Source of the DNA: DASUPK01 sp963833375
Lineage (GTDB): Bacteria; Actinomycetota; Thermoleophilia; Solirubrobacterales; 70-9
Assembly (NCBI GenBank): GCA_963833375.1
Contig: CAWHXR010000010.1
Location: 310,001-374,000 of the forward strand
Reading direction: 5' to 3'
Length of the DNA: 64,000 nt
Shown here: positions 17,674-25,873 of the stretch, piece by piece
How the letters are laid out: each line of letters begins with the position of its first letter
Position numbering within the stretch: position 1 is the first letter of the stretch
Made by a program: the position numbers and the translations under genes
The notes under the pieces: generated by a model
Database searches by the model: none
Told to the model about the DNA's origin: nothing
The model's input: the letters and a program-made list of their open reading frames with translations, nothing else

Positions 17674-18110
17674 GAGCCGAAAGGGCTTCCGGAACGAGGC
17701 TGATCAGACGGGCAGCGCGGCATGTTCGCCGGCGAGATGCAGCAGATGGGAACCGGATCGCGCTGATTCCGCTTGCTAGGGCGATTCATCGACCACGTTC
17801 GCCAGTTGTTCGCCACTGCGTTCGCCAGTCGCACCACGCGCCTGCGCCCCCGGTCTAGCTAGCGGGGGTTTCTTCGTGGGGCTACTCAGGCGCGCTAGGC
17901 GCTGCGGCGAGATACTGCGTGGGCGATGTCGGAGGAGAACTTCGAGATGGCGGGACGAATCTCTGGTGACCGCACTGCGGACAGACCGCGCTTCTCGAAA
18001 CATTCGGCGTGTTTGGGTTCAGCGACGGATAGCAATGCGGGAGCCGACGGCTCCTCTGGGCGTTGCATTCCAAAGCCAGAGAGGAAGAGAGAAGAGAGGA
18101 AGGTGTGCAA
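17674..18110. other. 437-nt intergenic region
   Basis: No convincing gene. It contains three GTTCGCCA copies spaced 11-12 nt apart (about 17797-17827), a hairpin terminator (separate entry) and, at the right end, the ribosome site of the secreted protein (GAGAGGAAGG). The spaced GTTCGCCA copies may be a binding array or chance. Confidence 0.4.
17845..17875. terminator. Hairpin terminator in the 17.7-18.1 kb gap
   Basis: CGCCCCC and GCGGGGG-like arms (CCCCCG/CGGGGG) enclose GTCTAGCTAG and are followed by TTTCTT on the plus strand, the best T-tract in this part of the window. No plus-strand gene is recognised just upstream, so it may end an unannotated RNA. Confidence 0.55.
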
Positions 18111-18902
18111 ATGCGCAAATACCTGATCGGGATGATCGCTGCCTTGGTCGGCGCCGTGGCGTTCTCGAGCCTGGCCTCGGCGGCAGTCACCGGCGTGAGC
18201 ATCGAGGCGAGCACGACGCCCTCGAAGGGGGACAAGAAGATCCGCCAGGGGGTGTCGACCTTCTTCGCAAGCAATGACACGCACACGGGCGGCTTCCTGG
18301 GCCAGGGAGGATGCACGGCAGGAACGAGTACAACCCCGGCCTGCTTTGCCTACCCGCCCTCCGTGAAGAGTGTGCTCACCTTCCCGAAGAGCCTCAAGTT
18401 CGATCCCGGCAACATGCCGGACTGCAACCTGGCGTCGCTCGTCGGCCAGTCCACGGCGGGCGCCAGGGCGGCCTGCCCCAAGTCGATCGTCGGACAGGGA
18501 ACGAACATCCAGGCGTTCTCGGACGGCTCCACCCGCAGCGGCACGATCACGGTGTTCAACGGGGCGCCCTCGGGCGGCAACCCGACGCAGTATCTGCACG
18601 TCGACTTGCCGGGCATCGCAACCAAGCCGATCCTGACCAACGTCGTCAACGGCAACGTGATCACCACGGTGATCCCCCCGGTCCCGGGCGCGGTGATTGA
18701 GCGTTTCGCCGTCACGATCAACAAGGTGGTCAGCAAGAAGACGAAGAACAAGAAGACCGGCAAGGTGAAGAAGACGTTCTACGCCATGGCCAATTGCTCT
18801 CAGCCCAACTACACCACCCGCGAAGACGTCACCTACCAGGACGGCACGACGCTGTCGGCCAGCACGCCGGGTCATTGCAAGCAGACGAAGAAGAAGAGGT
18901 AG
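18111..18902 (+). CDS. Secreted hypothetical protein, Lys-rich C-terminus
   Basis: 263 residues. A clean signal peptide (MRKYLIGMIAALVGAVAFSS, cleaved near SLASA-AVTG) is followed by a mature domain with six cysteines, enough for three disulfides. The end is strongly basic (KKTKNKKTGKVKKTF and a KQTKKKR tail), so it may bind acidic wall polymers. The ribosome site GAGGAAGG lies 9 nt before ATG 18111. I recognise no enzymatic motif. Similar Ser/Thr/Lys-rich secreted proteins are frequent in Solirubrobacterales genomes, from memory only. Confidence 0.72.
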   Translation: MRKYLIGMIAALVGAVAFSSLASAAVTGVSIEASTTPSKGDKKIRQGVSTFFASNDTHTGGFLGQGGCTAGTSTTPACFAYPPSVKSVLTFPKSLKFDPGNMPDCNLASLVGQSTAGARAACPKSIVGQGTNIQAFSDGSTRSGTITVFNGAPSGGNPTQYLHVDLPGIATKPILTNVVNGNVITTVIPPVPGAVIERFAVTINKVVSKKTKNKKTGKVKKTFYAMANCSQPNYTTREDVTYQDGTTLSASTPGHCKQTKKKR

Positions 18903-19183
18903 AAGCCTCTTCTGGACACACCTTTCTGCATGAAGGTACGGTCGCCCAGGCCAATTTCCCCGAGCAGCCCGGCGACCACGTGGCGTCGGCGTGCGAGAAG
19001 ATCGTCAACCAGGGGGTCCAGCGGGCGTTTGGCACCCAAGGGGGCGTTGACGATGGCAAGGCCCCGCGGCCACCGAGACCCGGATCGACGAGTTGTACTT
19101 TGACGCCCGCCTCGAGTAGAACCGCGCCATTCGAGACGGGCGGGCAGCAGAAGGCGAAGATGACCGGCAGCTAGCCTGGGTGC

Positions 19184-19516
19184 GTGGGTGCAGCCCCGCG
19201 CGTAGAGCTTCTCTGGTGGCGTGAATGTCCCTCCTGGGAGAGGGCCCTCGAGATGACCCGTGGGGCGATGAAGGCGACGGGTCTCGATCCCGATTCGATC
19301 GAAGTGCTGGAGATCGACAGCGATGAGTCGGCCGAGCGCGAGGAATTCGTCGGTTCCCCGACCATCCGTGTGGAGGGGCGGGACCTGCAACCCTCCGCCG
19401 CCGGGCAACCGACGGGGCTCACCTGCCGGGTGTACCGGAGGCGTGACGGCCGCACCTCTCCGCTCCCGGACCCCGAGGATCTCCGCGACGCCCTCCGTGC
19501 GGCTGCCGTCGGCTGA
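19184..19516 (+). CDS. Thioredoxin-fold protein with a single active-site cysteine
   Basis: 110 residues, GTG start at 19184. A beta strand leads into RVELLWWRECPSWERALEM, the position of a thioredoxin CxxC, but only the first cysteine is kept (CPSW). The GSPTIRVEGRDLQPS segment is the cis-proline region of the fold. Small proteins like this occur beside mercury or thiol-redox genes in actinobacteria. It lies 17 nt before another thioredoxin-fold gene, so the pair may work together. With one cysteine it would act by a monothiol mechanism or as a binding protein. Confidence 0.68.
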   Translation: MGAAPRVELLWWRECPSWERALEMTRGAMKATGLDPDSIEVLEIDSDESAEREEFVGSPTIRVEGRDLQPSAAGQPTGLTCRVYRRRDGRTSPLPDPEDLRDALRAAAVG

Positions 19517-19533
19517 CGGATAGCCTCCGGGCG

Positions 19534-20061
19534 ATGGCGATCGCGATCGGTGAAAGGGCACCGGACTTCGAGCTTCCCGCCACCGATGGGAGGCGTCACG
19601 CGCTTGCCTCCGATAGCCCATCCGCAACGATCGTCTACTGGACCTGCAACCACTGCCCGTACGCCCTCGCCTGGCACGAGCGCCTGCTCGACGTGGCCCG
19701 CGACTACGCGGAGCGGGGGGTGCGCGTCCTGGCGATCAACTCGAACGACCCGGAGCGCTATCCGGCCGACTCCTTGGAGGCCATGCGCGATCGCGTGGAG
19801 GGGGAGGGCGGCTGGCCGAATCCCTATCTCTTCGACGAAAGCCAGGGGGTCGCCGCCGAGTGGGGGGCCGAGCGGACTCCCGACGTCTACGTGCTCGATT
19901 CGGAGCTTCGGTTGCGCTACCGAGGTGCGCCCGACGCCGACTACGACGATCCATCCCAGCGGGCAGGCTGGCTCCGCGATGCCCTCGACGCCGTGCTGGA
20001 GGGGCGGGACCCCGAGCGGGCCGAGACCGAGCCGGTCGGCTGCACGATCAAGTGGCGATGA
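19534..20061 (+). CDS. Thioredoxin-family (AhpC/TSA-Redoxin) protein
   Basis: 175 residues. GERAPDFELPATDGRRHAL is the standard start of peroxiredoxin/TlpA-like proteins. The active site is Cys38-Asn-His-Cys41 in YWTCNHCPYA, a dithiol rather than a peroxidatic single cysteine. AINSNDPERYPADS and ERTPDVYVLD complete the fold. No signal peptide, so cytosolic. It probably reduces disulfides or acts as a thiol-dependent peroxidase; related proteins are annotated thioredoxin family protein. It stops 4 nt before thrB. Confidence 0.86.
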   Translation: MAIAIGERAPDFELPATDGRRHALASDSPSATIVYWTCNHCPYALAWHERLLDVARDYAERGVRVLAINSNDPERYPADSLEAMRDRVEGEGGWPNPYLFDESQGVAAEWGAERTPDVYVLDSELRLRYRGAPDADYDDPSQRAGWLRDALDAVLEGRDPERAETEPVGCTIKWR

Positions 20062-20065
20062 GACG

Positions 20066-20944
20066 ATGACCGCACGGAGAAGGCTGGTCAAGGTGCCGGC
20101 CTCGTCGGCCAACCTCGGCCCGGGCTACGACGTGCTGGCCGCCGCCCTTGCCATGCACCTCGAGCTGGAGGTGGAGGAGGTCGGTTCGTTCTCCGTCGAG
20201 GCCGATGGTTTGGGCGTGCCGCTCGACCGCTCCAACCTCTGCGTGCGGGCGTTCGAGTCGCTGCGGCCCGCCGAGGGAATCGCCTTCCGGATTCGCAGCG
20301 AGATCCCGCTCGCGGCGGGGCTGGGCTCCAGCGCCGCGGCGATCGTCGCGGGGCTGCTCGCCGCGGACCACCTCTACGAGCTCGCCCAGGAGCCCGAGGA
20401 CGTCCTCGTCAAGGCCGCCAAGATCGAGGGTCACCCCGACAACGTCGCCGCCGCGCTCTACGGCGGCTTCGTGATCTGCGGCGGCGACGAGGGCGCGCTC
20501 ACCTCGACCCGGCTCGATCCGCCGCAGGGCGTGGAGGCCGTCGTGGTGATTCCCGCCGAGCAGGTGCCGACCGAGGAAGCCCGCAAGGCGATCCCGGCGG
20601 AGGTGCCGCTCGCGGATGCCATCGCCAACATCTCGGCCGCCTCCGAGCTCGTCCTGGGGATCCAGCGCTCGGATCTGACGCTGATCGGGCGTGGCCTCGC
20701 CGACCGCTTGCACCAGCCGCACAGGGCGCACCTCTACCCGCGCTCGATGGAGATCGTCGAGGAGGCTCCGAGGATGGGCGCGATCGGGGCGACGATCTCG
20801 GGGGCCGGGCCGGCCGTGCTCGTCTGGACCTTCTGGCAGAGCACCGGTGAGGTGATGAAGGCGCTGAGCGAGCGTGTCGGGGACTGGGCGGAGGTCCGGC
20901 GGGTCCCCTTCTCGCCGATGGGTGCGGACGTTCCGGAGCTGTGA
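20066..20944 (+). CDS. thrB: Homoserine kinase
   Basis: 292 residues, GHMP kinase family. VKVPASSANLGPGYDVLAAA is the N-terminal signature, PLAAGLGSSAAAIVAGLLAA is the ATP loop, and the third motif is IGATISGAGPAVLVW. It phosphorylates homoserine, feeding threonine synthase at 13578. ATG 20066 lies just behind the thioredoxin-family stop, and its stop overlaps the GTG of the Ser-repeat gene (GTGA), so three unrelated genes share a transcript. Confidence 0.93.
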   Translation: MTARRRLVKVPASSANLGPGYDVLAAALAMHLELEVEEVGSFSVEADGLGVPLDRSNLCVRAFESLRPAEGIAFRIRSEIPLAAGLGSSAAAIVAGLLAADHLYELAQEPEDVLVKAAKIEGHPDNVAAALYGGFVICGGDEGALTSTRLDPPQGVEAVVVIPAEQVPTEEARKAIPAEVPLADAIANISAASELVLGIQRSDLTLIGRGLADRLHQPHRAHLYPRSMEIVEEAPRMGAIGATISGAGPAVLVWTFWQSTGEVMKALSERVGDWAEVRRVPFSPMGADVPEL

Positions 20945-21337
20945 GCGCGGGCGACGGCAGCTCCATGTCGTTCTGGTCGGAGGACTCTTTCCTCTCGATC
21001 GCGTCCAAGAACTCCGCGCTCTCGATCGGCTCGGTGGGCTCGTTCGCATCGATCGGGTCGATCGGCTCCGCGGCCTCCGCGTTCTCGGTCGGCTCATTCG
21101 CCTCCGCCGGATCGGCGATGTCCTTCGCCTCGGCCGGGTCGGTGCTCTCCGCCCGGGCTCGCGACTCGATCCTGGGCGACCCGGGACGGAGCGAGGCCGG
21201 GTTGCTCTCGGCGGGGATCCTGCTCGCCTGCGGCGCGGCGATCGCCGGCTGGGCGATTTGCAGGCGCACCAATTGCCCCGGACGGGACGACCCCGCGAAG
21301 TCCGGGTCCGCGGGGCCGTCCGTCCGAAGTCGATTAG
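20941..21337 (+). CDS. Ser-x-x tripeptide-repeat protein with one membrane helix (end frameshifted)
   Basis: GTG at 20941 overlaps the thrB stop. Serine occupies every third position from residue 7 to 70 without a break (22 serines), with mostly Gly, Ala, Ile, Val or Phe between (SIGSVGSFASIGSIGSAAS). A hydrophobic helix follows (about 86-103, LLSAGILLACGAAIAGWAI). Two cysteines come next (ICRRTNC). The frame then runs open to 21846, antisense to two genes, which is unlikely. Dropping one G in GCGGGGCC (about 21315) gives the ending GRPSEVD and a TAG at 21335, meeting the stop of the convergent gene. Function unknown. Confidence 0.62.
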
Positions 21338-21603
21338 GGCGTGGCGGTGCTGCTGACCGTGGTCGTGGTCTCGGTCTCGGTGGACGTCGACCCGGTCGTC
21401 GTGGTGGTGCTGCCCGGCGCGAAGCCGCACTTCTTGCCCTTGTTGTTGGGCTTGGGCTTCTTGTGGTGGCGCTTGCCCTTGGCCGGACACGGCTTCTGGT
21501 TGTGCGGAACGCCGCCCTTGTCGGCGGAGCTCAGGACCGGAAACGCCGCGGCGAGGCCCAGGCAGGTCACGAAGACAGCCATCTTGCGCGTTCTCAACCT
21601 CAC
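21334..21603 (-). CDS. Small secreted protein, basic core and Thr-rich tail
   Basis: 89 residues. A signal peptide (MAVFVTCLGLAAAFPVLSSA, after a short basic start) is followed by a Lys/His-rich core (KGKRHHKKPKPNNKGKK) with two cysteines, and a C-terminal run of Thr, Ser and Glu (TTTTTGSTSTETETTTT). It looks like a small wall-associated or extracellular protein. There is no enzymatic motif and no family is known to me. Its stop coincides with the inferred end of the convergent Ser-repeat gene. Confidence 0.6.
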   Translation of the reverse strand: MRLRTRKMAVFVTCLGLAAAFPVLSSADKGGVPHNQKPCPAKGKRHHKKPKPNNKGKKCGFAPGSTTTTTGSTSTETETTTTVSSTATP

Positions 21604-21684
21604 GTCTTTACACCTCCGTCGCTGTTTGGCTCCTCACACCAGAAAGCGGCGGGACGGCGCGGAGGGTTACGCCCCGATTTGCGA

Positions 21685-22116
21685 TCAGTCGAGCAGGCCG
21701 ACCTGGCGGAGGATCGAGACGGAGTCCGAGTAGACGTCCTTGCGCTTGATCAGCCCGTCCTCGTAGGGGATCACGTCGACCCCTCGCCACTCGATCGTCT
21801 TCCCCGTCGGCGCGGCGACCAGGTCGCCGCGGCGCATGGTGTTTGAGTGCGTCGCGCTCGCGGTCCACTCCTGCGTGACGACGCCGTCGCGCACGTAGAG
21901 CCTGCGGGTCTCGAAATGGAGGTCGGGCCAGCTCTCGAAGATCTTCCCGATGTGCTCCCGGACCTCCTCGCCCCGGGCGGACTCTCCGGCGGTGTGATTC
22001 TCGAAGACCATGTCCGGAGCGTGCATCGACATGATCGCGTCGAGGTCGTGCGCGTTCCAGGCGTCGTTGTAGCGCCCGATCGCCTCCTCGAGACTCTGGG
22101 CCGAGTCCTCTCCCAC
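21685..22116 (-). CDS. SnoaL-like / NTF2-fold protein
   Basis: About 143 residues from GTG 22116; the frame is open to a TTG at 22152, so the start is uncertain. SLEEAIGRYNDAWNAHDLDAIMSMHAPD (in two halves of that stretch), VFENHTAGESARG and the IEWRGVDVIPYEDGLIKRKD end are characteristic of SnoaL/ester-cyclase type NTF2-fold proteins. These form cone-shaped pockets for cyclases, dehydratases or simple ligand binding; the substrate is unknown. It is divergent from the cupin gene with about 60 nt between starts. Confidence 0.8.
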   Translation of the reverse strand: MGEDSAQSLEEAIGRYNDAWNAHDLDAIMSMHAPDMVFENHTAGESARGEEVREHIGKIFESWPDLHFETRRLYVRDGVVTQEWTASATHSNTMRRGDLVAAPTGKTIEWRGVDVIPYEDGLIKRKDVYSDSVSILRQVGLLD

Positions 22117-22177
22117 GGCGAAGAGGATATGTTCGCGAGCCGGAAGAGACAAGGGGAACGCCGAAGGAGGAGGAGCG

Positions 22178-22552
22178 ATGGCCGAGGGCTACACGATCAA
22201 GCGCATCGACGAGTTCGAGGAGATGGAGGGGAGCGGGGGAGCCACCTGGCGGCTGGCCCGAAAGACGCTCGGCGCGAAGAGCTTCGGGTTCAACGTCGTC
22301 GACATCGAGGCCGGCGGCCAGATCCCCGCCCATGACCACACCGGGGACAACCAGGAGGAGGTCTTCATCATCCTCGACGGGCAGGCCACCATCGTCACCG
22401 ACGGCGACGAGCACGAGGCTCCGGCTGGCACCTTCTGCCGTTTCGCGCCGGAGGTGAACCGGACGATCCGCAACGAGTCGGGCGGCCCCGTCCGGGCGCT
22501 GCTGATCGGCGTCCCGGTCGACAGCGGCTACGAGCAGATGCCCTGGGGCTAG
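22178..22552 (+). CDS. Cupin-domain protein
   Basis: 124 residues behind an excellent ribosome site (GAAGGAGGAGGAG). The single beta-barrel cupin has motif 1 as IPAHDHTGDNQEEVFIILDG and motif 2 around AGTFCRFAPEVNRTIRN. Two histidines and a glutamate in motif 1 could bind a metal, but motif 2 has Asn where a second-site His is usual, so metal binding may be weak. Small cupins serve as isomerases, dioxygenases or sensors; no specific role can be given. Confidence 0.82.
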   Translation: MAEGYTIKRIDEFEEMEGSGGATWRLARKTLGAKSFGFNVVDIEAGGQIPAHDHTGDNQEEVFIILDGQATIVTDGDEHEAPAGTFCRFAPEVNRTIRNESGGPVRALLIGVPVDSGYEQMPWG

Positions 22553-22572
22553 CGGCTCACGAGGGCAGCCGG

Positions 22573-22827
22573 CTAGAGCCAGCTCCCGCCCTGGGGCACC
22601 ACCCGAACGGATTCCGCCGCGCGGCGGGCTTCGTCGAGGTCGAGTTCTGCGATCGAGGCGACGTCGCGCTGCTCCAGCCGTTTGGCGAGTTCCCGCCAGG
22701 CCATCGCGACTGGCGCTATGTGCTTCTCCAGCCCGCCGCCCGAGTGGCCGCCGATCTCCTCCGCCAGCGCCCGGGCATCGTCCGCGGTCAGCTCGCCGAA
22801 GGGCTTGTAGCTCTCGCCGGTGTACAC
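22573..22827 (-). CDS. Hypothetical protein upstream of the hydrogenase operon
   Basis: 84 residues if started at GTG 22827. Soluble and helical: FGELTADDARALAEEIGG, HSGGGLEKHIAPVAMAWREL and ELDLDEARRAAESVRVVPQG. I recognise no family. An ATG 45 nt further up is out of frame; one indel would join MPDN to the NDEILCRQ reading upstream of the GTG, so the true N-terminus may be longer and frameshifted like the hydrogenase genes. It is divergent from the hydrogenase promoter. Confidence 0.5.
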   Translation of the reverse strand: MYTGESYKPFGELTADDARALAEEIGGHSGGGLEKHIAPVAMAWRELAKRLEQRDVASIAELDLDEARRAAESVRVVPQGGSWL

Positions 22828-22915
22828 CTGCCGGCACAGGATCTCGTCGTTCGGTTGTCTGGCATGGCCTGGATTCTGTCGAACCTGGCTCCCGGCCAAA
22901 CCTTCGTCCGCCTGC

Positions 22916-22944
22916 TTGACATTGCCAAAATCGAGGAGTAGGTT
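22916..22944 (+). promoter_or_regulatory. Sigma70-type promoter of the hydrogenase operon
   Basis: TTGACA (22916-22921), a 17-nt spacer and TAGGTT (22939-22944), about 65 nt before hypC. This is the best consensus -35 box seen in the window and sits in a locally AT-richer stretch. It suggests housekeeping-sigma transcription of the whole operon. Confidence 0.6.
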
Positions 22945-23010
22945 GCGCAGCGCCCGAGCCGGTCGCTGCCTCGCAAGTCGTGCTCGGGCAGGAGGAAGAG
23001 CGGAAGACCG

Positions 23011-23289
23011 ATGTGCCTGGCGATTCCGGGCCAAGTGGTTGAGATGGTGGACGCGGGGAACCGCCTGGCCAAGGTGGACGTCGCTGGCGTGCAGCGGAAC
23101 GTCAACGTCGGGCTGCTGGACGAGGAGGATGACGGGGTCGGGCCTGGCGACTGGGTGCTGATCCACGTCGGCTTCGCGATCTCCAAGGTGGACGAGGAGG
23201 AGGCGCATGCGACCCTCAAGCTGCTCGAGGGCATGGGGGCCGACTACGAGCAGGAGCTCGAGGAGCTGAAGGCGAGCGTGATCGAATGA
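23011..23289 (+). CDS. hypC: Hydrogenase maturation chaperone HypC
   Basis: 92 residues beginning MCLAIPGQVVEMV. Cys2 after Met1 is the invariant residue that binds the Fe(CN)2CO unit during [NiFe] cofactor assembly. The small beta-barrel core (AKVDVAGVQRNVNVGLL, DWVLIHVGFAISKVDEEEA) is complete, with a short acidic helical tail. It partners HypD and the large subunit. The reading frame is intact, unlike most genes that follow. The ribosome site GAGGAAGAG precedes ATG 23011. Confidence 0.94.
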   Translation: MCLAIPGQVVEMVDAGNRLAKVDVAGVQRNVNVGLLDEEDDGVGPGDWVLIHVGFAISKVDEEEAHATLKLLEGMGADYEQELEELKASVIE

Positions 23290-23352
23290 CCAGCCGATAT
23301 TGTCCTCGGGTGCGCAGACGTTCCACCCGGATCGCGAGGAGGGACCCTGGCG

Positions 23353-23596
23353 ATGACGAGGGCCCGTCCCCATCCTGCGATCACGCCACGGGGTGCATCA
23401 CCTGCGGGGACGAGGCGATCTTGATGCGCGGTCCTGCGGATCGACCACGACCGAGAGCTGGCGCTGTGTCGAGGACGAGCAGGGCGCCGCAGCAGCGTAG
23501 AGATAGCCCTGGTTCAGCCGGTTGCCGAGGGCGACGCGCTGCTCGTTCATGCGGGCACGGCGATCGCCCACGTCGACGAGCGAGGCACCGGCATGA
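23353..23596 (+). CDS. Second HypC/HupF-like maturation chaperone, multiply frameshifted
   Basis: A perfect ribosome site (GAGGAGGG, 23336-23343) precedes ATG 23353. Read through frameshifts, the protein has CDHATGCITCGDEAILM, then VLRIDHDRELALC, VEIALVQPVAEGDALLVHAG and TAIAHVDEEAPA with a TGA at 23594. This is the longer HypC-like form found in actinobacterial hydrogenase clusters, with a CxxC near the start rather than an N-terminal MC. Indels are near 23375, 23430 (extra G), 23461, 23485 and 23581 (extra C). It ends 3 nt before hypD, so position and length (about 80 residues) both fit. Confidence 0.62.
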
Positions 23597-23599
23597 CGC

Positions 23600-24716
23600 A
23601 TGAAGTACGTGGACGAGTTCCGCGACGCCGAGAATCGGCCAGGCCCTCGCGGGCGAGATCCTCGCGGCCGTCGAGCCGGGGCGCCACTACAAGCTGATGG
23701 AGGTCTGCGGGGGCCATACCCACTCGATCTACAAGTACGGCGTCGACGATCTCCTTCCCGAGAACGTCGAGCTGGTCCACGGACCCGGGTGCCCGGTCTG
23801 TGTGATCCCGATGGGCCGGGTGGACGACGGGATCGCGATGGCCCACCGAGGATGGCGTGATCTTCACCTGCTTCGGCGACATGCTGCGGGTTCCGGGCTC
23901 GGAGAAGACCCTGACCGAGGCAAAGGCGGAGGGCGCCGACATCCGCATGGTCTACTCGCCGCTCGACGCGCTGCGGATCGCCAAGCAGAACCCCGACCGC
24001 GATGTGGTCTTCTTCGCCATCGGCTTCGAGACCACCGCGCCGTCCACCGCGCTCACCCTGAAGCGCGCGCAGGCCGAGGGCGTCTCCAACTTCTTCTGCA
24101 TGTGCAACCACGTCACGATCGTGCCGCCGCTGCGGGCGCTGCTCGACTCTCCCGACCTGCGGCTCGACGGGTTCATCGGCCCCGGCCACGTCTGCACGGT
24201 GGTCGGCGCGCGGCCGTTCGAGTTCATTCCCGCCGACTACGGCAAGCCGCTGGTGGTGGCGGGCTTCGAGCCGCTCGACCTGCTGCAGGCGATCCACATG
24301 ATCCTCGCCCAGCTCGGGGAGGGCCGGCGGAGGTGGAGAACCAGTACAGGCGGGTCGTTCCCTACGAGGGCAACGTCGCGGCGCTCAAGGTGATGTCGGA
24401 GGTCTTCGAGCTGCGGCCCCATTTCGAGTGGCGCGGCCTTGGCTTCATCTCGCAGAGCGCGCTGAAGCTCAGCGACGCGTACGCGGAGTTCGACGCCGAG
24501 CGCCGCTACGAGGTCCCCGGCGTCCGGGTCGCCGACCCCAAGGCCTGCCAGTGCGGCGAGGTGCTGAAGGGCGTGATCAAGCCGTGGGAGTGCAAGGTGT
24601 TCGGCACCGCCTGCACCCCCGAGCACGCGATCGGCACCTGCATGGTCTCCCCGGAGGGCGCCTGCGCCGCCTACTACAACTACGGCCGCTTCGCCCGGGA
24701 GAAGGAGGTCGTGTGA
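23600..24716 (+). CDS. hypD: Hydrogenase maturation protein HypD, frameshifted
   Basis: About 370 residues after correcting three indels (extra A at about 23633, extra C at about 23847, missing G at about 24328). The fragments join without loss: MKYVDEFRDAE, KLMEVCGGHTHSIYKYGVDD, ELVHGPGCPVCVIPMGRVDD, GVIFTCFGDMLRVPG, FFAIGFETTAPSTALTLK, RAEVENQY-like, and a C-terminal 4Fe-4S region with Cys in KACQCGEVLKG, WECKVFGTACTPEHAIGTC and PEGACAAYYNYG. HypD holds the Fe(CN)2CO intermediate with HypC. The stop overlaps the hypE GTG (GTGA). Confidence 0.88.
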
Positions 24717-25832
24717 TCCCCGAGCGTGCAGCGGTCGGAGCCGGCGCGAGACCGTCTCCGATCGCGAGCAGAAGATCCTCGGCATCATCGAGACCGCCCG
24801 CTCCAAGCCGGCGAAGTTCAAGGACGAGCAGATCACGATGGCTCACGGGGCCGGGGGCAAGGCCTCGCAGACACTGATCGAGGGCCTATTCGTGTGGACC
24901 TTCGGCTCGGCGGCGCTGGCGGCGATGGGCGACGCCGGTGTCGTCTCGGTCAACGGGGTCGGCCTGGCGATGACCACCGACAGCTTCGTGGTCAAGCCGA
25001 TCCGCTTCCCCGGCGGCTCGATCGGCGAGCTCGCGGTCAACGGCACGGTCAACGACCTGGCCGATGGCCGGAGCGCGCCCTCTGGCGCTGAGCCTCTCCC
25101 TGATACTGGAGGAGGGGCTCGCCTCCGAGGAGCTGCGCGCCGAGGTCGCGGCGATCGCGGCGGCCGCGGAGGACGGCGGGGGTGGAGATCGTCGCCGGCG
25201 ACACCAAGGTGGTCGAGCGCGGGGCCTGCGACGCCATGTACGTCTGCACGACGGGGTCGGGGAGGTCGACCCGCGCGCCGAGCTCTCGCCGGCCGGGCTG
25301 CGGCCAGGCGACCGCATCATGGTCTCGGGCTCGATCGGCGAGCACGGTACGGCGATCATGCTCTCGCGGGGCGAGTTCGAGCTCGAGTCGGACATCGAGT
25401 CCGACACCCGCTCGCTGTGGCCGGCGGTCGATGCGCTGCTCGACGCCGTGGGCGAGGAGCTGCGATGCATGCGGGACGCGACCCGAGGCGGCGTCGCCTC
25501 CGTGCTGAACGAGCTCGCGCGCTCCTCGCAGGTGGCGATCAGCGTCCGGGAGGGTGACGTGCCGGTGCAGCCGGCCGTCGCCGGCGCGGCGGAGATGCTT
25601 GGGATCGACCCGATGTACGTCGCCAACGAGGGCAAGTTCGTTGCCTTCGTGGCGCCGGAGGCGGCCGAGCAGGCGCTGGCGGCGCTGCGGGCGGTGCCCG
25701 GCTGTGAGGCAGGCGGCGGAGATCGGGGAGGTGCGCACCGAGCCGCCGGGGATGGTGCTGGTGGAGACGGCATTCGGTGGCCGGAGGGTGATGGACCAGC
25801 TGGTCGGCGACCCGTTGCCGAGGATCTGCTGA
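24713..25832 (+). CDS. hypE: Hydrogenase maturation protein HypE, frameshifted
   Basis: About 370 residues after correction of five indels (near 24744, 25062, 25174, 25254 and 25708). MAHGAGGKASQTLIEGLF, LAMTTDSFVVKPIRFPGG, GELAVNGTVNDLA, GDTKVVERGACDAMYV, MVSGSIGEHGTAIMLSRGEF, MRDATRGGVASVLNELA and ANEGKFVAFVAPE are all typical. The protein ends in PRIC, the conserved C-terminal cysteine that carries the thiocyanate turned into cyanide for the iron. HypF supplies the carbamoyl group. The GTG start overlaps hypD. Confidence 0.88.
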
Positions 25833-25873
25833 GCTGGATGGCGTGACGCTCTAAGAGAGAGACAGGAGGAGTG

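Noticed and set aside
17652..17858. Short plus-strand ORF in the 17.7 kb gap
   Set aside because: Arg/His/Ser-rich translation without a ribosome site or hydrophobic core; looks like spacer DNA.
18903..19183. Possible gene between the secreted protein and the thioredoxin-like pair
   Set aside because: All frames give composition-driven peptides; only about 280 nt, no start with a ribosome site. A decayed fragment cannot be excluded.
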